DNA of 64,000 nucleotides from CAZAYP01 sp964489425 [NCBI: uncultured Verrucomicrobiota bacterium] (GTDB taxonomy: Bacteria; Verrucomicrobiota; Kiritimatiellia; RZYC01). Under the pieces are notes generated by a model, which saw only the letters and a program-made list of their open reading frames with translations, ran no database searches and was not told the origin of the DNA. The stretch covers positions 1-64,000 of the forward strand of contig CAZAYP010000009.1 in NCBI GenBank assembly GCA_964489425.1, in the 5' to 3' direction. Below are positions 21,001 to 27,800 of the stretch, in pieces. Each line of letters opens with the position of its first letter. Positions within the stretch are counted from its first letter, which is position 1. Both the position numbers and the translations under genes were made by a program.

Positions 21001-21670
21001 CACCCTGGCCGGCAACAGCGCCGTCACCAACGGCGGCGGCGTGTGGTTCCAGAAGGGCGGCCAGGTCTATAACACGATCATGTACAGCAACACCGCGCCC
21101 ACCAACGCCAACTACGGCGTGGACGAGGACAATGCGATAGCGGAAGTGGCCTACAGCTGCGCCACGCCGCTGTGGTCCGGCGCCGGCACCAACAACATCG
21201 CGGCCAACCCGCTCTTTGCCTGCGTCTGCTCCAACAACTACCGGCTGACCTCCGGGTCGCCCTGCGTCAACACCGGCCTGAATCTGGGCGCCAGCAGCCA
21301 GGACCTGGCCGGTAACCCGCGGCGGATTGGCGCCGCGGAAGACATGGGCGCCTACGAGTACCCGCTGGCGCCGAGCGGGCTGAGCGCGGCGTCCAACGCC
21401 CTCGACTGCGTCCAGCTCAACTGGGAATTCATCACCGGCGCCACCGGCTATGCGATTTACCGCTCCACCACGGCCGTGGCGCCGACCAGCGCCATCGCGG
21501 TGGTGGGCACGGATATCCGGTCGTGGTGCGACTCCTCGGCCACGCCCGGGCAGCGGTATTATTACTGGCTTACCGCCAGGTACCCGCAGGGCGCCAGCGC
21601 CCTGAGCAGCGCGGCCTACGGCTGGTTGCGCAGCCAGGCCCTGCCGTGGCTCATGCTGCTGCTGGAATAG
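12035..21670 (+). CDS. Giant secreted protein with six beta-helix (choice-of-anchor Q) modules
   Basis: 3211 residues. The ATG at 12035 is preferred to 12020 because the context matches the paralogues at 21858 and 40897 and the signal peptide then has the same length (cleavage after residue 60, GWAMA). Residues 16-43 are encoded by the palindrome array. Order: MAM/lectin-like beta domain (61-195), choice-of-anchor D (198-298), then six right-handed beta-helices (302-684, 784-1122, 1209-1582, 1676-2067, 2162-2492, 2587-3109), each opening with a version of APYTNWAMAATNIQ and made of GNxAxxGGG rungs. Four PKD-like domains (686, 1127, 2069, 2496) and one fibronectin III domain (1584) separate them. 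The last helix closes with DMGAYEYPLAP, then a fibronectin III domain (3111-3196) and the tail LPWLMLLLE. Beta-helices of this kind are often carbohydrate-active or adhesive; no catalytic residues can be assigned. Confidence 0.9.
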   Translation: MKTEPLSERNGGNKRVFQTLEKPDRSFPNIGKIQGRFSKHWKIALAALLALLGASGWAMAQSCATLADATHAPAFAWATAGDANWFAQTNYTRDGSCAAMSGDIADDQASWIETVVTGRGGITFHWKVSSEEGWDWLEFHVNGTLTNRISGEVDWQQQQYDLESGVSTLRWVYAKDGSVSEGADAGWMTDFEFFPYTGRVMMARGDLAFGKVALTSTATRVFTLRSLGDEDVLVTDIRAPAGFAAAPTSFVLPAGAMSNISVTFAPTEPIIYTGAVEVVSDAQAGVTILPVSGTGAIVADRYVWLDSPSPAAPYTNWAMAAHTLQAALDVAGEMDTVWVTNGVYDQGGAFCADVTNRAVVPTGAVLRSVNGPAVTFIKGAADLAAGTNYLGCGPAAVRGVALLGSATLQGFTVCGGHSARSGSDFADTGGGVVGMLEEVLAGQVVDCVVTGNAAMVGGGVAGVLATGCLIANNAAQQGGGAAAVALTGCRVIGNTAMIGGGLMEGLVDHCWFVGNQASLYGGGAAGVIASNCVIALNSAYIGGGVYHQLMDPEDSPGLVNCTVVGNQALGAGGVIEASAVNSVIYGNRAQLYPNWVEEEDEGFFTACCTAPMPARSNDVANITNDPRLVSFSDPHLLPDSPCLAAGTNQAWMATAVDMDGEPRLDGALVDIGADEFWANGLTDVLSVAISVPLDYTPHPPGPLRAAAPSASPVTTPGYPVTLLAVITGRCQQTLWDMGDGLRLTNLASVIHAYTNIGSFEVWLTASNLAGTASAVATVQVVDANYYVATNGSDAADGRSWATAKQTIQAAVDACRVPGGTVWVSNGVYAAGSRMFYGNLTRVVITNPVTVRSVNGHAVTIIRGEADPAVTNYPGVGSNAVRCAGLDWGATLVGFTLEQGMAYEGGGVYFSLAFGGGSSVSNCVIRDCAALGNGGGAWRGLFGHCTFLDNYAGSQGGGAYASELWHTRLVGNRANYGGGLRSGMAYNCLFTGNAAAQGGGAARSATLYNCTVAGNSALVAGGVDDGACYNTIVYFNEAAFGANWDPGSDTYLHHSCVTPPPEAGVGNFAQDPQITGFSDPHLLAGSPCRGAGVTQAWMAATTDFDGEPRRNGLAVDVGCDEFYAAGCTDVLQVAVGFPYGARAAVGGALPMLADVRGRALALVWDFGDGGGALNQARPTHAYAAGGNYNVTLSAANLKGSIAAVATARVETATWHVAPSGDDAADGLSWAAPKQTIQAAVNAAAYGGQVLVSNGVYAAGAHAYGAMVTSNRVILTNAVSLRSVNGPAVTVIAGTPADQPDAVRCLLLGPGARAAGFALTNGHTSAEGEIEHGGGAFCMDASATLSNCVVSGCEAAQNGGGVFQGTVYNSCLHSNRAIDGGGACDALLVDCLVVGNHAAWRHGGGAGGGWATRTEFVNNYAKYNGGAANSTLLSNCVLRGNAAGQQGGGLYGSTAWNCLLAGNTAVQAGGGAVDSDLLNCTLAGNSSGVRDGSMLNCVAYGNTAGNWQAADSSNYQYTCTTPLPLGAHCITSAPALDAAYRLTGASPCIDAGLNQPWMIGARDLAGTNRIIHGTVDMGAYEFTFVAGGLIAGFSGADVSLVWDAVPGATNYLVYRSTSATPPGAALAQVGIATAWLDTTAAAGTCYYYWIRAQVDGVIYDYSAPAYYCPPGPVGQHTRYVWTNSPAPQAPYTNWATAAHTLQDAADEAENGDLVLAADGIYDQGGGPYDDADLTYARLVINKDITVRSLNGPATTTIIGAPGDYTDPQNITNAYRCLVIGRGHAGAVVDGFFLAGGHTFDGTGGYSATPGDPVGGGALLLAGTLTNCFVADNRAITAGGVGFICFETGAQARLTHCVVDDNTAHYAGGIMGMGALSIQNCIVSGNRALREETGRGGRVGGVELLGFRDPETLEITVGTLRQTVIVGNFSESETDGGGGVMLDGGHVVNCTIVDNRSRAAGGGLLFVQGETNIYSLVNNIIYYNSAPLGPNYYVDGPGSLAMTACCATPAAPGVMTNAPLLAGLENPHLLPASPCIAAGDAAAVLAGETDIDGEPRLAPGNTVDIGCDQVVLTNMTGALDVAIGVAYSNVVAGAVVPLYSDVEGKALSLEWTVATNGGSFTVTNELSIAPRWSEPGTYAVVLAAANLSTAGAATVTVTVVANFTNFVSLTGAHVAPYTNWAMAATNIQTAVNACYGGGMTRVAAGRFVLDSALNVQTPIHLRGDGGWGATVLTRGNTEHALLVLNHPDALVENVMLTNGVSAYGGGALVLAGTLRSAQVTGCYATHAGGGVKLLGNAVLDECYLAGNLAQGEGGGVYANQAAIVSSCFIIGNEARGTAGEGGGGGGGAFLAGDAEIRDSMVSGNLGWTAGGVMLYDGGTARNCTILRNRAYGTAGGLFNGGGALYNNIIYYNTAQTDPNTFNSGTAVYNCSTPLISGAGNIDAAPMIMGHFNPCLVAASPCINAGSTNYVVAGQVDIYARPRVYNGQVDMGCYEYNPTNIGGAIGVAIDGEAGTLVNEPLDLYADVHGEALGFVWAIAREDGSTQQVANAYQVTLTWTNAGAYPVTLTAYNLEYTNTCTQVVQVVAAGFVNYASLQGAHIAPFTNWAMAATNIQAAVDACYAHGTVMVNTGVFMQTSELALDVPVKVQGVSPEPNATVLDADRGQRVVSITHAAAVLRDVTLRGALGNNGAGLFMTAGLASNLVITGCGHPDTTEVAGAYLQGDSVLAHSLIISNQARTIAGARLANNARMRHCRVRFNEAAGDCAGVFLEHDARVDDTEISGNLVHLGFAGGVFFDHGGMVANSRISSNAASQGVGATFNQGGLLTNSIVEFGWGFFNAAGVWMEAAGRIDHCILQSNTCAEGNGGAGLLSSGGVIVDSIIRGNRATTGGGLKLQNGGLVEDCRFEGNQAQNADTVNAAGGAGLVLNGGTFNRCKFINNSSEMSAGALHLESGGEAQNCLFYNNSAADRGGAVYLTRNPNGVQEDGKLLGCTLAGNSAVTNGGGVWFQKGGQVYNTIMYSNTAPTNANYGVDEDNAIAEVAYSCATPLWSGAGTNNIAANPLFACVCSNNYRLTSGSPCVNTGLNLGASSQDLAGNPRRIGAAEDMGAYEYPLAPSGLSAASNALDCVQLNWEFITGATGYAIYRSTTAVAPTSAIAVVGTDIRSWCDSSATPGQRYYYWLTARYPQGASALSSAAYGWLRSQALPWLMLLLE
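12081..12161. repeat. Triple 19-bp palindrome array (array 1)
   Basis: TTTTCCAAACATTGGAAAA occurs perfectly at 12081-12099, 12112-12130 and 12143-12161, starts exactly 31 bp apart. The 8-bp arms are fully self-complementary around the loop ACA. The array starts 46 nt after the ATG and is translated in three successive frames (FQTLEK, FPNIGK, FSKHWK). Confidence 0.97.
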
Positions 21671-21679
21671 TTCGTGGCA

Positions 21680-21710
21680 CAGGTTGGGCGGGGCCTCCGG
21701 ACCCACCGTC
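21680..21710. repeat. 31-bp interspersed repeat, copy 3
   Basis: Third copy of the element at 8677, starting 10 bp after the stop codon of the giant gene ending at 21670. The remaining intergenic sequence up to 21800 shows nothing recognisable apart from a GGCGCGCCAGGG stretch that recurs near 40820. Confidence 0.5.
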
Positions 21711-21801
21711 TGAAAGCCGGCCGCCGTGGCACGACCCAGACGGCGCGCCAGGGATGCCCCGCGCCCCACCCCGAGGGCCGGCCCGCATGATGCGTCTCCG
21801 C

Positions 21802-21830
21802 TTGCTTTAAGCCCGGGAACCCCACATAGT
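21802..21830 (+). promoter_or_regulatory. Promoter-like element TTGCTT-N17-CATAGT
   Basis: TTGCTT 21802-21807 and CATAGT 21825-21830 with a 17-bp spacer. The surrounding sequence, GCGTCTCCGCTTGCTT and GCCCGGGA, is almost the same as at 40832-40859. The start codon lies 33 nt after the first base of the -10-like box. Confidence 0.65.
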
Positions 21831-21857
21831 CCGCAATCTGACGAGGAGGACACCCGG

Positions 21858-24800
21858 ATGCAAACAGACCCGCGAATTGAGCAGGGCAACGGCAACAGGA
21901 CCGGTTTCCAAACATTGGAAAAACCAAGGGGCGGTTTTCCAAACATTGGAAAAATCGGCGCCCGGTTTTCCAAACATTGGAAAATCGCCCTGGCCGCCCT
22001 CCTGGCCCTGCTCGGCGCCAGCGGGTGGGCCAGGGCCGGAGAAATCCGCGACCTGGTGGACTGGACCCGCTGGTCCGAGGCGCCGGGTCTGCCGGTAATG
22101 CGCTACAACCTGGGCGTGGCTTCGTTCAACGGCGGGCTGTACGCGCTGGGTGGCGCGGATGGCGACGACCAGTCACGCCGGGAGGTGTACTGTTTCAACG
22201 GCACCAACTGGGCGCGCGCTACGGATTTACCCTATGCCTGCGCAGACATGGCGGCCGCGGTGCACGCGGGCCGGCTTTACATCGTCGGCGGCCGCGGCAC
22301 AGGCAGTTCCGCAGCCAGTTTCGACGGCGCGATCTGGCGCACGGAACCGAATCTTCCGGAATGGCGCTACGGTCTGGGTGCGGCTTCTTTTGACGGGTCG
22401 TTGTATGCCGTGGGCGGCCGCGAGGGCTCGGCGCAGGATGATGTCTTCCGGTTATCCGGCGGGAGTTGGCAGGGCGCGCCGGCGTTGCCGGACGCCCGCG
22501 ACCACCTGGCGGTGGCGGCGTTCAACGGCGCACTCTACGCGGTCGGCGGCGCGGATGCGGGCGGGCCGCAGCGCAACGTGTACAACTATTCCGGTGGCGC
22601 CGGCTGGGTGCAGGTGGCCGCGTTGCCGGAAAAGCGCAAGGATTTGGCGGTGGCGGTGTTGAACGACCGGCTGTACGCCATCGGCGGTAAATATCACTGG
22701 GGTCCGGCGGACGTGTCGCACGATAATGTGTATCGGTACGACGGCACGAACTGGGTGGAGATCGCCTGCTTGCCGGCCGTACGCTCGCGGCACGGCGCGG
22801 CGGCGCTGCACGGTGCGCTCTACGCGGTCGCGGGCACCGGCGGGCGCACGGTGGCGACCAACGTCTACCGTTACCCGGCGCTGATCGCGCGCGCGGTGGA
22901 GCCGGGCAGCGGCAGTTACAGCGGCGGATTCGAGGTGGCTGTTTCCGGCGTGGAACTGGGCAACGGGGTGGATATCACCAGCGTGACGTTGTGCGGCGTG
23001 CCGGTGGCCGGCATTCTGAGCCAGAGCGCGTCGCAGGTGACGGTGCGCGCCGCGGCGGCCACCGGGCTGGGCGGCCCGGGCGACGTGCGGATTTGCTCCC
23101 TCTCGCGCGGACTATCCGTGGCCACCAACGCCTTCACTTATGAACGGCCGGCGTTGATCATCATGCGGCCGGATGGCACCCACATCCCCAATGAGAGCGC
23201 GGCGAACAAGGCGGACGGGACTTTGTTCGTCCTGGCCCATCCGTCCGGCCTGCCGATAACCAACACGTTCCTGATTGCCAACGGAGCGACGTTGACCATT
23301 TTCCCCGACTCGGTGACCACCAATGGGGCGGACGCCGGGTGTTTCCGCGTGGAGGGGTTGCCGGCCTCGCTGACGCCGGGCGCGACCCAGGCCTTCCAAA
23401 TCGTCTATGCCGGCAGCCTGCTCAGCCGGCGCAGCCAGGCGACGCTGCGGATCGCCTACACCGGTCCCGGCGAGACCCAGACGCTCAACCTGGCCGGCCA
23501 GGCCTGGGATGCCGACCCGGCCGCCGGCCCGCAAGGCGGCGGTCAGGCGGTGACCATCCAATGCGCCTACCTGATGGGGAACGGTGCGGACATCACCAAC
23601 GTCTTGTTGGGCGGCCGGACGGCGACCATCACGGCGCAGGGTTCCAACTGGGTGAGCGTGATCACCCCGGCCTTCGCCGCAACGGGCGAGGTGGATGTTG
23701 TCGCGCATTCAGCCTCGCTTGGCGCGTCCGATTTTTATGGGGCCTACCGGGTGACGCCCACCGGCGAAATCCGCGAATGGACCGACGATGCGCGCTGGAC
23801 GGCCGCGCCCAGTTTGCCGACGGCGCGCAAAAAACTGACGGTTGTTGCGTATGGCGACTACCTCTATGTTATTGGCGGTTACGACGATTCGTCTCGCGAT
23901 AACAAGCTCAACCTCAATGTGTATCAGTTCGATGGGAAATCCTGGTGGATGAGCCGATCACAAACGCCCTACTACGTGTATTCCTCCGCGGCTACCGTCT
24001 ACAACGGTGGTTTGTGGGTGCTCGGCGGGGGCGAGACCACGCGCTTCAAGGAGCTTGGCAATAAAATGTTCGCCTATCTGCCGTATATTTATCAAGCCAA
24101 CCTGCCGGTGTCGCGGTTTGGGTTGGGCGCGGCCATGCTGGGCAACCGCATGTATATGATCGGGGGCGAAGAAATCGGCAACGTCCGCAGTGTCCATGAC
24201 GATGTGTATTACTATGACGGGTCCTGGCACGGGGCGCCCGCATTGCCGGGCGATCGTGCTTACATGGGCAGCGTAACCTATCGGGGCGCCATCTATTCCA
24301 TCGGCGGAACCAAGGGGCTGGTGAGCGGCGCGCAGGAAGACGTATACAAGTTTGACGGCACCAACTGGGCCACGGTGGCGTCCCTGCCGGCCCAGCGATC
24401 GAGCCTGGCCGCCGCGGTGTTCGATGACCGTATTTATGCGATCGGCGGCTATTGCTATGGCGCGCAACGCGATGTCTATTGCTATGATGGCACCAACTGG
24501 ACGCAGATCGCCGGACTGCCGGAAAAGCGCGCCGACCTGGGCGCCGCGGTGCTGAACGGCGTGTTGTACGCCGTGGGCGGCCAGGAAGGCAATACCACCA
24601 AGAAGGATGTTTATCGTTATCCGGGCCTTGTGCAAGGCGCCGTAGTTCCCTGGTCGGGTTCGTGGACCGGCGGCTACCCGGTGACCATTTCCGGCGCGAA
24701 CCTGGGCAACGGCACGGATATCACCAACGTCCTGCTGTGCGGAACGGCGGTAGCGGCGATCCTGAGTCAAAGCGCATCGCAGGTGGTCGTGCTGGCCGCT

Positions 24801-27800
24801 TCCGGATCAGGCAGGCGCGGCGCGGTCACGGTCTGCTCCCGCAGCCAGGGCGCCACCGTCAAGTCCAACGCCTTCACGTATCTCGGGCCGGGGCTGTGCG
24901 TGCTGGGCACCAACAACGTCGCGCTGGCCAGCGGCGCGCCGCCGGACGGCGCCAGCGGCACGCGCCTGGGACGCGTCGCGGCCGGCGGTTCGCTGGCCTT
25001 GCGCCTGCCGCTGCGCAACTACGGCACGGAACGCGTTTACATCACCAATGCGATCGTGACCGGACCCCAGGCCAGCCATTTCAAGCTGGTGAGCTACCAG
25101 GATTTCCTGGATCCGGACACCGCCTCGTGGTGGTACGAGTTGCTGCTGACCTACCAGCCCGGGACCACGCAGGCGGAAAGTCGCGCAGCGGTTCATTTGT
25201 ATAACAATGGCCAGCCCCAGCCCTACGTGGTCAGCCTGGAGGCAGCCAGCGCCAGTATCGAACCGCGGGTGGGGCCGCTGGCAGGCGGCAACACCATGAC
25301 CATCCGCGACGTCAGCCTCGGCAATGGCGCAGACATCACCAATGTGCTCGTCGGCGGCGTCAGCGCGACCATCGTCACCCAGGGCGCGGATTTCGTGACC
25401 TTCATCCTGCCGCCGGCCGCCATGGGGTACGTCGGGACCGTTGACCTCACGGTGCAGTCGTCGTCGCAGGGCGCGGCGAGCTATACCCATGTCTATACCT
25501 ATCGCCCGGCCGGCCGGATCGGCGAGATGTGGCAGTATGATTGGCTGCCCCTGGGCCCGGGCCTGGACAACGAGGTCTGCGCGCTGGCGGCGGATGGCGC
25601 GGGCAACCTGTTCGCCGGTGGCTATTTTTCGCGCGCGGGCGCCCAGGCGTGCTATTCCATCGCGCGCTGGGACGGCGCGGCCTGGCATGCCGTGGGCGAG
25701 CGCATGAACGATGCCGTGCTGGCGCTGGCCTGCGGCACCAACATGGTGTATGCCGGCGGTCTGTTCACCGCCGTCGACTTTGTCGGCGCCAAGCGCATCG
25801 CCCGCTGGGACGGCGCGTGGTGGCTGCCGCTGGGTCCCGGCGTCGGCGGCCCGGTTTATGCCATGGCTTACACCAACGGCAAGCTGTACGTGGGCGGCGC
25901 GTTCACCAACATCGGCGCCTACGCGGCCAACAACGTCGCCGTGTGGGACGAACAGACGCTCACGTGGTCGGCCCTGGGCAGAGGCGTACTGGACACGGTC
26001 CACACCCTGGCCTTCGATGCCTCCGGCACGTTATATGCCGGCGGCGATTTTACCAGCGTCAACGATGACCTCTGGGCGGGGCACATCGCCCGCTGGGATG
26101 GGGCCAACTGGACCAACCTGTCCCAGGGCGTCATCAATGGCTCGGTTAATGCCCTCCAATTCTCCCAGGCCGGCGTGCTCCATGCCGGCGGAACGTTCGC
26201 GGCCGCTGGTTATAGTCCCGGGAACAGCGCCGCGAAATTCATGGCCCGCTGGGATGGCGCCACCTGGACCAACCTGCCGCAAATGATGGATTACCCGGTC
26301 AATGCCTTGACGTGCGATGACGCTGGCCTGATGTACGCCGCCAAGCGCGCCCAGCGCGACAGCGCCAATCCCGCTTCGTGGGATGGAACCAGGTGGGCGG
26401 CGGTCGGCGACCGGCTCGGCGACAATGTCAATGCCCTGCTCTATCAAGCCGGCGGCGGCGCCCTGACCGGCGGCTTGTACGCGGCCGGACGGTTCACCTA
26501 CCGCGGCGGCGCGCAACCCATTTACAACATCGCCCGGGCCCGGCAGCTGCCTGGCGATCCGGGCGTTTATCCATCCTCCTGCGCGCTCACCGGCGGCGTG
26601 GCCATTGCGATTTATGGCGCCAATCTGTGCAACGGCACGATCGGCGATGTGACGCTGGTCACCCTGTGCGGTGTGACCGCCGCCGTCACCGCCGCGCACG
26701 GCTCCACGCAGATCGTGGTCATGGCCGGCGCCGCGGCCACGCCGTGCACCGGCGACGTGGTCGTCGTCTCGACCGAATACGGCGCCACGGTGCGCAGCCA
26801 TGTGTTTGTGTATGGTAGCGCAGGCGTCCCGCCGGGAAGAAGCGGCACGGGCATCCTGCCCGAGACCGTGATGCCAACTCACCGTGCTCTGGGCGGTTCC
26901 CTTAATCACCGGCTGGATGCCGGCGCCACCCCGGGCTGGGCCAGCCTCAACCTGGGGCTGGACGACGATGTTAACGCCCTGCTCCGCTTGTCTGAAAACC
27001 AACTGATCGCGGGCGGAAGTTTCTATTACGCGGATGACCAACCCGCCCGGGGCATTGCCCTGTGGAACGGGGCCGCTTGGACCAACCTGGGCGCCGGCAT
27101 CGCGGGCGAGGTGTATGCGCTGGACTTCGACCTGCAGCAGCGCGTTTACGCGGGCGGCTGGTTCACCCAGGCCGGTTCCGTGGCCGCCAACAACATCGCC
27201 TGCTGGGATGGCGCGGCCTGGACCAATCTCGGCGCCGGCCTGAACGACACGGTCTATGCCCTGGCCGGCTTCATCAGCGGCCCGCTCTTCGCCGCCGGCG
27301 CCTTCACCCTGGCCGACGGCCGCCCGGCCGAGCGGGTCGCGGTCTGGACCAGCGGCCAGTGGATGTCCCTGGCGGGCGCGCCGCTCAACGACGAGGTCTA
27401 TGCGCTGGCGCTCGGGGACAACAACGAGTTGTACGCGGGCGGTTGGTTCACCAACGCCGGCGATGTCGCGCTCAACCACGTGGCGGTGTGGAACGGTGAG
27501 TCGTGGACCAACCTGGGCGCGGGCTTTGATCGCGAGGTCAACGCCCTGGCTGTCGGCCGCGACGGCGCGCTTTACGCAGGTGGCGCCTTCACGATGTCCG
27601 GCACCAACCCGGTCCTGCGGGTGGCCCGCTGGACCGGGACCGCCTGGACCAATATTGGGGAAGGATTCAGCGACGAGGTCTATGCCCTCGGCTTTGACGC
27701 CGGCGGCAATCTGCACGCCGCCGGCCAGTTCTGGGCCGACGGAGAAACTCCCTTGCGCCGCGTGGCCCGGTGGGACGGTGCCGCCTGGACCAACCTGGAA

